Source: Thiohalocapsa sp963704155 (GTDB lineage: Bacteria; Pseudomonadota; Gammaproteobacteria; Chromatiales; Chromatiaceae). Taken from it: a stretch of 64,000 bases of DNA. The notes beneath the pieces were generated by a model that saw nothing but the letters and a program-made list of their open reading frames with translations, had not been told where the DNA came from and ran no database searches. Positions within the stretch are counted from its first letter, which is position 1. Each line of letters opens with the position of its first letter. The translations under genes were made by a program, and so were the position numbers. Location: assembly GCA_963704155.1 (NCBI GenBank), contig CAVPHF010000039.1:1-64000 (forward strand), given 5' to 3'. This document shows, in pieces, positions 51,470-58,552 of this stretch.

Positions 51470-51528
51470 TAGGCGATTTCTGTCGAATCTCGTACCAGCT
51501 GGTACGAGATTTTCCGGCAATCGCCTTA
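51470..51528. repeat. Medium-length palindromic repeat
   Basis: This 59-bp copy starts TAGGCGATTTCTGTCGAATC and ends TTTTCCGGCAATCGCCTTA, and its centre CTCGTACCAGCTGGTACGAG is a perfect palindrome. Compared with the 162-bp copies, the 100-bp interior is missing. It sits just after the DUF2333 gene and upstream of trkH. Confidence 0.8.
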
Positions 51529-51548
51529 AAGATCACCCGCCGCCGGAA

Positions 51549-52661
51549 TCAACCCTGTTGCAGAAGGACTCGCAGGTCGATGACCGCCGCGTTGGCGCGA
51601 GCGATGTAGGAGGCCAGCACCAGCGAGTGGTTGGCGAGCAAGCCGTAGCCATGGCCGTTCAGCATGATTGGACTGACCTTGAACATGGATGCCTGCTCGA
51701 GGTCGCGAATGATCTGCTGCTTCGATATGTCGGCGTTCTTGTCTTCGAGGACGTCGCTGAAATCAACAGACAGGGCCTTCATCATGTGCAAAAGCGCCCA
51801 GGTATAACCGCGCGCCTCGAAGAAGATGTTGTCGATCGCGTCCCAGCTCGTGCGCTCAAGTACCTGCGCGTTTTGCCACTCGGAGCCGCCGGTGATGGCC
51901 AGCGCCGCCGTCAATTCCTCGTCTCCGACACTGGCCGAAAGCCGTTGGCCGTAGCTGCCGAGTCGCTTTTCGACCACTGCCAAATAGGCGCCGAGGTTAT
52001 CCGCGCGGGCGTAGAAACGGGCACTTTGATCGGTGCCGGATGCAAGGGCGTCGAGGTAGTCTCGCAGCGCCATGGCGCCCTGGCGATATTCCTCCTCGGC
52101 CGACGGAAGAATCCAGGAATCTGGATCGAAATTGAACTCAGAATCGGCTTCTTTCAGAAAGATGTTTTCCAGTGACTGCGTCTGCGACCGGCTGAAATCG
52201 TTCCGCAGCGAACGCACGGTATCCCGTAATTCGGTCAGAACCCCGTATTCCCAGCTCGGCATGTTATCCATCAGTATCCCCGGCGGAAGCACATCGTTCT
52301 GCAGCCAGCCGCCAGGCTTGTCCAGTAACGTCTCGGCGACCCGGACCGCCGATGCGACCGTTACGGTGCCCGGCACCAATCTGTCTTCGTCACCACCGAC
52401 CATTTCCCGCGCGTTCGCCACGACATCGAACTTGGGCGGCTGAAACGACCACCAGAGGCCGAGGCCGACCAGCGAAACCACGATCAGCGTCAGTACACCA
52501 AGGACTAGGCGCAATCGAAAGCCCTTGCCTTTGGACTCGGTATCCTCGGGTTCGGTCGACAGCGCCGCCGCATAGTCGGGTATGTCGGTCTCCGCGCTCG
52601 GCGGCTCCGGCGCTTTCGGCTCAGGCAGCGGGTTTGGGCGTTTCAGCGTGTCGGTCGTCAT
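51549..52661 (-). CDS. DUF2333 family protein
   Basis: This 370-residue protein starts MTTDTLKRPNPLPEPKAPEP (acidic, proline-rich). It has one membrane helix (LRLVLGVLTLIVVSLVGLGL) and then a soluble domain with DDR-free DUF2333 motifs GGWLQNDVLPPGILMDNMPS, WEYGVLTELRDTVRSLRND and ARGYTWALLHMMKALSVDF. The family is periplasmic and uncharacterised. AAGGAAA precedes ATG 52661, and longer frames are rejected. It is divergent from the Mrp cluster. Confidence 0.85.
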   Translation of the reverse strand: MTTDTLKRPNPLPEPKAPEPPSAETDIPDYAAALSTEPEDTESKGKGFRLRLVLGVLTLIVVSLVGLGLWWSFQPPKFDVVANAREMVGGDEDRLVPGTVTVASAVRVAETLLDKPGGWLQNDVLPPGILMDNMPSWEYGVLTELRDTVRSLRNDFSRSQTQSLENIFLKEADSEFNFDPDSWILPSAEEEYRQGAMALRDYLDALASGTDQSARFYARADNLGAYLAVVEKRLGSYGQRLSASVGDEELTAALAITGGSEWQNAQVLERTSWDAIDNIFFEARGYTWALLHMMKALSVDFSDVLEDKNADISKQQIIRDLEQASMFKVSPIMLNGHGYGLLANHSLVLASYIARANAAVIDLRVLLQQG

Positions 52662-53010
52662 CTTGATTTCCTTACGAAAGCCGGTCTCGGGCGAAAGTGA
52701 AGCTCTGAAAGTTAAGGTAGGGCACCGGCCGCAGAATACCAGCATGCGAACAAGGCTTGCACGGTGATACCAGCCATCAACCGCGGTCGAGACCGGGCGC
52801 AAGAGGAACGCATGATGCTGGAACAATCCTCGCCCGAAGATTGAAAAAAACCCCACGGCACCTAACCCTGTCTGACTCCAAAGGCGGTATTGGAGCAGAG
52901 TGCGGCCCGCGGTGAACCGGCGCTGTTTGTCCGTCGAGCCAAGGCAGCGCCGAGGACCGATCCAGAAAATCGAAGCTTTTGAAAGGAAATGACCGCTTCG
53001 CCGGAGACAG
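52662..53010. other. Divergent control region of DUF2333 and the Mrp-like cluster
   Basis: About 350 bp without a gene. GAAAGGAAATGACC near 52980 is the likely ribosome-binding area for mrpE. I see no clear operator or riboswitch. Confidence 0.5.
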
Positions 53011-53526
53011 ATGCGCTTAGCTAGGTTCAGTTCGAACACCGTCCCGCTGGTTCATCGAGGCCTGCTGTTCGCGCTCGTCTGGCTGGTCTTGGTCGGGCTC
53101 GATCCTCAGTCCTGGATCATCGGGCTTCCGGCGGTGGTCGGCGCGACACTGGCGGCGATGAATCTGACGCGGCGCCAAGGGGGAAATCCGTCGGTGTTCG
53201 GCATCGTCAGTTTCATACCCTTCTTCGTCTGGGAGTCTATCCTCGGCGGTGTCGACGTGGCTCGCCGCGTGATGCGTCCAACCATCAAGATCGAACCTGG
53301 CTTCCGCAGCTATCCGCTGCGGCTGCAAGGTCTGGGCGCGCGCGTATTCTTTCTCGATACCATCAGCCTGCTGCCGGGTACGCTGAGCGCGGACATGCGT
53401 GACGGCATCGTTCAGGTGCATACGCTCGACCTGCGCGACGACAATCTCGAAAGCTCACTGGCCGACCTCGAAAGGCGCGTAGCCAAGCTGTTCGGCGAGA
53501 CCTGGGAGGCCGATCGCAATGGTTGA
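53011..53526 (+). CDS. mrpE: Mrp-type cation/proton antiporter subunit E
   Basis: This 171-residue protein has two helices (VHRGLLFALVWLVLVGLDPQ and SWIIGLPAVVGATLAAMNL) and the MnhE pattern FIPFFVWESILGGVDVARRV, LPGTLSADMRDGIVQVHTLD. It is the first gene of a nine-gene antiporter cluster. Subunit E is needed for stability and ion coupling. It overlaps subunit F by eight bases. Confidence 0.9.
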   Translation: MRLARFSSNTVPLVHRGLLFALVWLVLVGLDPQSWIIGLPAVVGATLAAMNLTRRQGGNPSVFGIVSFIPFFVWESILGGVDVARRVMRPTIKIEPGFRSYPLRLQGLGARVFFLDTISLLPGTLSADMRDGIVQVHTLDLRDDNLESSLADLERRVAKLFGETWEADRNG

Positions 53527-53782
53527 ACTCTTCCTGGCGATGGCGCTGGTGCTGTTGACGACCATGGCCGCGGGACTGATGCGCGTCATCATCGGCCCCA
53601 CGCCCGCGGATCGGATGATGGCCGCGCAGTTGCTCGGCACATCCAGCATCGGCATGCTTCTGCTGTTGGCGCCGGCGCTCGATGTCCCCGCGTTGGTCGA
53701 CGTTGCGCTGATCTTCGCGCTGCTTGCCGCCGTCTCGGTAGTGGCCTTCACCCGTCGGCGCGTCGGCCAAGATCAGGCCTGA
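53519..53782 (+). CDS. mrpF: Mrp-type antiporter subunit F
   Basis: This 87-residue protein has three helices and the MnhF signature RVIIGPTPADRMMAAQLLGT. It is part of the membrane complex; in Mrp structures F packs with G and the MrpA C-terminal part. It begins inside the mrpE stop region, and 70 bp separate it from subunit G. Confidence 0.9.
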   Translation: MVELFLAMALVLLTTMAAGLMRVIIGPTPADRMMAAQLLGTSSIGMLLLLAPALDVPALVDVALIFALLAAVSVVAFTRRRVGQDQA

Positions 53783-53851
53783 CCGCCAGCCCTGGGCGCG
53801 CCTCGCAACAGCCCGTTGAACAGCCTCCCGATCAGATAACTGCCAGTCAAC

Positions 53852-54169
53852 TTGATGGAATCGACCACGCTCGCTGTCACGATCGACATCGTCTCAGGCC
53901 TATTGGTGGTCGCCGGTGCCTTCTTTTTCGTCGCCGGCACCGTCGGCCTGCTTCGGCTGCCCGACCTCTTCAGCCGACTGCATGCGCTGACCAAGGCCGA
54001 CAATCTCGGTCTCGGGCTGATCATGCTTGGACTCATGCCGCATGTTCCGGATGTCTTTTATGGCGCCAAGCTCGTGCTGCTGTGGTTGCTGGTGATGGTC
54101 TCCGGCGCCACCGGCGCTCACCTGATCGCCAAGCGCGCGCTGCGCGGCGACGGCGAGGACCCGCCATGA
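53852..54169 (+). CDS. mrpG: Mrp-type antiporter subunit G
   Basis: This 105-residue protein with three helices has VAGAFFFVAGTVGLLRLPDL then FSRLHALTKADNLGLGLIML, the MnhG/PhaG signature. Its stop overlaps the next start (ATGA). It acts with subunits E and F in the antiporter complex. Confidence 0.9.
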   Translation: MMESTTLAVTIDIVSGLLVVAGAFFFVAGTVGLLRLPDLFSRLHALTKADNLGLGLIMLGLMPHVPDVFYGAKLVLLWLLVMVSGATGAHLIAKRALRGDGEDPP

Positions 54170-54468
54170 CCACGCAGACCCTGCTACTGTTGTTCGACGT
54201 GGTGATGATTGCCACACTGTTTGCGCTGGCAGTGGCCGCGGTCACCAGCCCCGATCCGCGCCGGGCCGTGATGCTGTTCATCGCGTTCGGGCTCTGGTTG
54301 TCCCTCGTCTGGGCGCGGCTGTTGGCGCCGGATGTCGCACTGGCAGAGGCCGCCATCGGCGCCGGACTCGGTGGTGCCCTGATGCTGGCCGCGGCGCGCC
54401 GGGCCGCAAGACGCATGGACGCTGAAGAGCAACCGGCCTCCAGTGCCGACCGCGACGGTCGCGAGTGA
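54166..54468 (+). CDS. DUF4040/MbhD-like antiporter subunit
   Basis: This 100-residue protein has three helices (LLLLFDVVMIATLFALAVAA, VMLFIAFGLWLSLVWARLLA, AAIGAGLGGALMLAAARRA) and the DVALAEAAIG motif of the DUF4040/MbhD domain, equal to the C-terminal part of classical MrpA. Its separate gene shows that this is the Mbh-like, MrpA-less arrangement. It overlaps both neighbours by four bases. Confidence 0.85.
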   Translation: MTTQTLLLLFDVVMIATLFALAVAAVTSPDPRRAVMLFIAFGLWLSLVWARLLAPDVALAEAAIGAGLGGALMLAAARRAARRMDAEEQPASSADRDGRE

Positions 54469-55148
54469 TGCAGTCGATGACGGATTCGAGCACGAAAAGA
54501 GACCTGAGCCTGCTGCTCGGCATCCTGCTGTCGCTGTTGGCTGCGCTGCTGCTGTGGCTCTATTACATGGCGCTGGCGGCCGATCCCGGGCCGCGTCTCG
54601 CCGAACTGGCCGCCGCCGAGTTGCCGAGCAGCGGCGTCAGCAACCCGGTGACCGCGGTGCTGTTGAACTATCGCGCCTTCGACACGCTGCTCGAACTCGC
54701 GGTCCTGCTCGCGGCACTGCTCGGCATCTGGTCACTGGGTCCGGCCAAACTCGGCTATCAGTCCCCGGGACCGGCCTTGAGCGGGATGGTGGTCTGGATC
54801 GTACCGCTGCTGATCCTGGCCGGCGGCTACATGCTCTGGGTGGGCGGCTATGCGCCGGGGGGCGCCTTCCAGGCCGGCGCACTGCTCGGCGCCGCCGGTG
54901 TCATCATGCGGCTCGCCGGCGATGCCAGCGCCGGCCTACCTGGCGAGGCCGGGCAGCGCTGGCTGGTCGGCCTGGGCATCCTGGCGTTCCTGATCGTTGG
55001 TCTGGCCCTCATGTTCGTCGGCGATGGCTTCCTGACCTATCCCAAGGCAATCGCCAAATGGCTGATCCTTTCGATCGAGGCGGCGGCAACCATTGCCATC
55101 GGTGCGACCCTTGCGGCGGCCTACGTCGGCGGACGCCCTGGCCAATGA
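54465..55148 (+). CDS. MrpB/MnhB-like subunit with MbhE-type N-terminus
   Basis: This 227-residue protein has an N-terminal MbhE-like part (residues 1-95, LGILLSLLAALLLWLYYMAL and SNPVTAVLLNYRAFDTLLE), then the MnhB domain (GMVVWIVPLLILAGGYMLWV, GGYAPGGAFQAGALLGAAGV). It corresponds to fused MbhE and MrpB units. It overlaps the DUF4040 gene and is followed by subunit C. Confidence 0.86.
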   Translation: MMQSMTDSSTKRDLSLLLGILLSLLAALLLWLYYMALAADPGPRLAELAAAELPSSGVSNPVTAVLLNYRAFDTLLELAVLLAALLGIWSLGPAKLGYQSPGPALSGMVVWIVPLLILAGGYMLWVGGYAPGGAFQAGALLGAAGVIMRLAGDASAGLPGEAGQRWLVGLGILAFLIVGLALMFVGDGFLTYPKAIAKWLILSIEAAATIAIGATLAAAYVGGRPGQ

Positions 55149-55164
55149 AATCTAGCCAACGCGG

Positions 55165-55479
55165 ATGACTGCTCAATTTCTCTACGGCGGCGCCGGCTTG
55201 TTGCTGTTCGCGCTCGGCATCTGGTCGTTTTTGGTGCACGAGCCACTGCTGCGCAAGCTGATCGCGTTGAACATCACCGGCGGCGGCGTCTTCCATGTCC
55301 TGATCGCCGTCGCCTACCGCGGCGACCTGCCACCCGATCCGGTACCGCATGCACTGGTGCTGACCGGAATCGTGGTCGCCGTCAGCGCGACCGCACTGGC
55401 ACTGGCGCTGGGCAGCCGCTTAGACGAGCACGACCGGCAAGGCGACAAGGGTGCTGGAGACCGACAGGATGGCGTCTGA
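55165..55479 (+). CDS. mrpC: Mrp-type antiporter subunit C (NuoK-like)
   Basis: This 104-residue three-helix protein has the MnhC/NuoK pattern GLLLFALGIWSFLVHEPLLR, KLIALNITGGGVFHVLIAVA and PVPHALVLTGIVVAVSATAL. The conserved ThrGly-Ile-Val segment and carboxylates help ion passage. It overlaps the following D-type subunit by about ten bases. Confidence 0.88.
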   Translation: MTAQFLYGGAGLLLFALGIWSFLVHEPLLRKLIALNITGGGVFHVLIAVAYRGDLPPDPVPHALVLTGIVVAVSATALALALGSRLDEHDRQGDKGAGDRQDGV

Positions 55480-56962
55480 CCTGCTGCCGCTTGCGGTTGC
55501 GCTGCCCTTGCTCGGCGCGGTACTCGCGGTCATGGTCGGGAAGCCGGCAGGGCCGGCGGACGGCAAGCTTGCGCTGGCGAGCGGCGCCTTGCTGACAACA
55601 GTCGTCATGGTCACCGCCCTATCGACGACGGTCATCGCGCTCGCCATCACAGGTGCCGTCTGGAGCGACGGCGGCTTGCGCCTGGAGCTCGGCGGCTGGG
55701 GCGTTCCGCTCGGCATCGCGATGCAGGCCGACGGCCTGTCGGCCGCAATGCTGGCCATGGCCAATCTGGTGGCTCTCGGCACCAGCGTGTATGCGACCAG
55801 CTATTTCGTCTCCGGCGACAAGGCGCTGCACTTCTGGCCGTTGTGGCTGCTGCTGTGGGCGGCGCTCAACGGCCTGTTCCTGTCCGCGGACCTGTTCAAC
55901 CTCTACGTGATGCTCGAACTCATCGGTCTCGCCGCCGCCGCGCTCGGGGCGCTGACGGGCAACCGCGAGGCGGTCGCGGCAAACCTGCGCTACCTGTTGG
56001 TCGGACTGCTTGGCTCCATGACCTATCTGCTCGGCGTGGCACTGATCTACACTGCATACGGTTCGATGGACATCGCTGAGCTGAGCCAGCGCATCGCACC
56101 AGACCCGCTGGCCGCGGCCGCGCTCGTGCTGATGACCGTCGGCCTGGCACTGAAGGCCGCACTCTTCCCACTGCACTTCTGGCTGCCGCCGGCGCATGCC
56201 AACGCGCCGGCACCGGTCAGCGCGGTGCTGTCGGCGTTGGTGGTGAAGGCCGCGTTCTACCTCATCCTGCGGCTATGGCTGGACCTGTTCGAGCCGGTCG
56301 TGACGACCGGCGGGGCGATGCTGCTCGGCCTGCTCGGCTCGGGGGCCGTGCTCTGGGGGTCTTGGCGGGCATTGCGGGCGGAACGGCTGAAACTGCTGGC
56401 CGCGTACTCGACCGTTGCTCAGATCGGTTATCTGTTCCTGTTTTTTCCGCTGCTGGCGGCCACGCCGGCCGGACCGGGCCGCGACAACCTGTTTGCGGCC
56501 CTGGTGCTGATGGCCATCACGCACGGCTTTGCCAAGGCGGGATTCTTCCTCGCCGCCGGCCTGGTGCAGCAGAACGCCGGGCACGACCGCATCGACGACC
56601 TCGGCGGCACGGCCCAGACCCTGCCCGCGACGACCTTTACCATCGCACTTGCCGGTACCGCGCTGATCGGTCTGCCGCCGAGCGGCAGCTTCATCGGCAA
56701 GTGGCTGCTGATGCAAGGGGCTTTCGAGACCGGCCAGTGGTGGTGGATCGTCGTTGCGATGATCGGCACGCTGCTGGCCGCGGCCTACATCTTCCGCGTG
56801 CTGAGCCGCGCCTTCGGCCTCGAGCCCACGCCCCTGCGCTTCGTCACCGATGCCCGTGCCGAGATCCCGGCGCTGTTGTTGGCGCTGATCTCGGTCGCGG
56901 TGCTGGGACTCGCATCCGGCCCACTATGGACACTGCTCGGCGTTGCCGGAGACGCGTTGTGA
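55469..56962 (+). CDS. mrpD: Mrp-type antiporter subunit D (first NuoL/M/N-type)
   Basis: This protein of about 497 residues has 14 helices. Family motifs are ADLFNLYVMLELIGLAAAAL, LKAALFPLHFWLPPAHANAP with the key lysine and histidine, LAAYSTVAQIGYL and GIPPS-like GLPPSGSFIGKWLLMQ. It is one of three proton-pumping-type subunits in the cluster. I chose ATG 55469 over 55451. Its stop overlaps the next gene (GTGA). Confidence 0.88.
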   Translation: MASDLLPLAVALPLLGAVLAVMVGKPAGPADGKLALASGALLTTVVMVTALSTTVIALAITGAVWSDGGLRLELGGWGVPLGIAMQADGLSAAMLAMANLVALGTSVYATSYFVSGDKALHFWPLWLLLWAALNGLFLSADLFNLYVMLELIGLAAAALGALTGNREAVAANLRYLLVGLLGSMTYLLGVALIYTAYGSMDIAELSQRIAPDPLAAAALVLMTVGLALKAALFPLHFWLPPAHANAPAPVSAVLSALVVKAAFYLILRLWLDLFEPVVTTGGAMLLGLLGSGAVLWGSWRALRAERLKLLAAYSTVAQIGYLFLFFPLLAATPAGPGRDNLFAALVLMAITHGFAKAGFFLAAGLVQQNAGHDRIDDLGGTAQTLPATTFTIALAGTALIGLPPSGSFIGKWLLMQGAFETGQWWWIVVAMIGTLLAAAYIFRVLSRAFGLEPTPLRFVTDARAEIPALLLALISVAVLGLASGPLWTLLGVAGDAL

Positions 56963-58485
56963 CTCATGCACTGACCCTGCTGTCGGGCCAAATGTCGACG
57001 CTGCTGCCCGGCGCCATCGTACTGAGTTCGCTGGTGCCCGGCGTGATCATCTTTCTGCTGAAGGAAGAAAGTCGCCCGCTGCGAATCACGCTCAACCTGT
57101 TTGGCGCGGTACTCAAGCTGCTGCTGGTCGGCCTGATGATCTACGGCGTCTGGCTCGGTCAGGTGTTCGAGAGCCGGATCACGATCGCGCCCGGGCTGGA
57201 ACTCGTGCTGCACGCCGACGCACTGTCGGTGCTCTTCGTCACGCTGTCGACGGTGCTCTGGCTGATCACCACCATCTATGCGATCGGCTATCTGGAGCAG
57301 TCCCCGAATCGAAGCCGCTTCTTCGGCTTCTTCAGCCTGTGCGTTTCCGCGACCGTCGGCATCGCCCTCGCGGGCAATCTGCTCACCTTCGTCATCTTCT
57401 ACGAGATCCTGACGCTGGCCACTTATCCGCTGGTCGCCCACCGCGGCACACCGGAAGCCACTCGCGGCGCCAAGATCTACCTGGCCTACACCATGGCCGG
57501 CGGCATGGTGCTTTTGGTCGGCGCCGTGTGGCTTCGCACTTTGACCGGCCCGGTCGACTTCGTCGAGGGCGGCGTGCTGTCCGGTCTGCCGGCCTCGATG
57601 CACGGGCAGTTGATCGCGATCTTCTTGCTGCTGCTCGTCGGGCTCGGCGTCAAGGCCGCGCTGGTGCCACTGCATGGCTGGCTGCCGCAATCGATGGTGG
57701 CGCCGGCGCCGGTGAGCTCACTTCTGCATGCGGTCGCCGTGGTCAAGGCCGGCGCCTTCGGCATCGTGCGCGTGGTCTATGACGTCTATGGCGTCGAGTT
57801 TGCCGCCTCGTTGGGATTGCTGAGCGTGCTGGCGGCCGCGGCATCCTTCACCATCATCTATGGTTCGGTGATGGCGCTCGCGCAGGACGGACTCAAGGCC
57901 AGACTCGCCTACTCCACCGTCAGCCAGGTCTCCTACATCGCACTCGGCGCATCGATCCTCGGCCCAGTGGCGACCATCGGCGGTATGGTGCACCTGGTGC
58001 ACCAGGGCATCATGAAGATCACGCTCTTCTTCTGCGCCGGAAACTATGCCGAAACGCTCGGCGTCTATAAGGTCAGCCAGATGGACGGGGTCGGTCGGCG
58101 CATGCCCTGGACCACGCTGGCCTTCAGTATCGGTGCCCTTGGCATGATCGGCATCCCGCCGATCGCCGGCTTCGTCAGCAAATGGTATCTGGGCCTGGGC
58201 GCGGTCGAGGCCGGCCAAAACTGGGTACTGCTGGTGTTGGCGGCTAGCACGCTGTTGAATGCCGCCTACTTTCTGCCGATCCTCTATCGCGCCTGGTTCC
58301 GCCCGGCGCCGGCCGAATGGCCCAAGCAGCCCAGCTTCGTGACGCGCTTCGAGACCATGGGCGCCCTACTCTGGCCGCCGCTGATCACGGCCGCCCTGTG
58401 TCTGCTCGCTGGACTGCTGGCCGCGGCGCCGTTCAGCCCACTGGAATGGGCACAACTGATCGCCCGGCGGGAGTACGGGCTGTGA
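56959..58485 (+). CDS. Second NuoL/M/N-type antiporter subunit
   Basis: This 508-residue membrane protein (GTG start at 56959, fused to the preceding stop) has GNLLTFVIFYEILTLATYPL, VKAALVPLHGWLPQSMVAPA, LKARLAYSTVSQVSYIALGA and GIPPIAGFVSKWYLGLGAVE. These are the Lys/Glu/His ion-path motifs of complex I-like antiporters. It differs enough from the neighbouring D-type genes to be a separate subunit rather than a recent copy. Confidence 0.88.
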   Translation: MTHALTLLSGQMSTLLPGAIVLSSLVPGVIIFLLKEESRPLRITLNLFGAVLKLLLVGLMIYGVWLGQVFESRITIAPGLELVLHADALSVLFVTLSTVLWLITTIYAIGYLEQSPNRSRFFGFFSLCVSATVGIALAGNLLTFVIFYEILTLATYPLVAHRGTPEATRGAKIYLAYTMAGGMVLLVGAVWLRTLTGPVDFVEGGVLSGLPASMHGQLIAIFLLLLVGLGVKAALVPLHGWLPQSMVAPAPVSSLLHAVAVVKAGAFGIVRVVYDVYGVEFAASLGLLSVLAAAASFTIIYGSVMALAQDGLKARLAYSTVSQVSYIALGASILGPVATIGGMVHLVHQGIMKITLFFCAGNYAETLGVYKVSQMDGVGRRMPWTTLAFSIGALGMIGIPPIAGFVSKWYLGLGAVEAGQNWVLLVLAASTLLNAAYFLPILYRAWFRPAPAEWPKQPSFVTRFETMGALLWPPLITAALCLLAGLLAAAPFSPLEWAQLIARREYGL

Positions 58486-58552
58486 AGAAGGACCGAACGC
58501 CGAGCGCCGAGCGCCGAGCTACGCTGTTCTTGCCTAACGCGGAGCAGTCGCA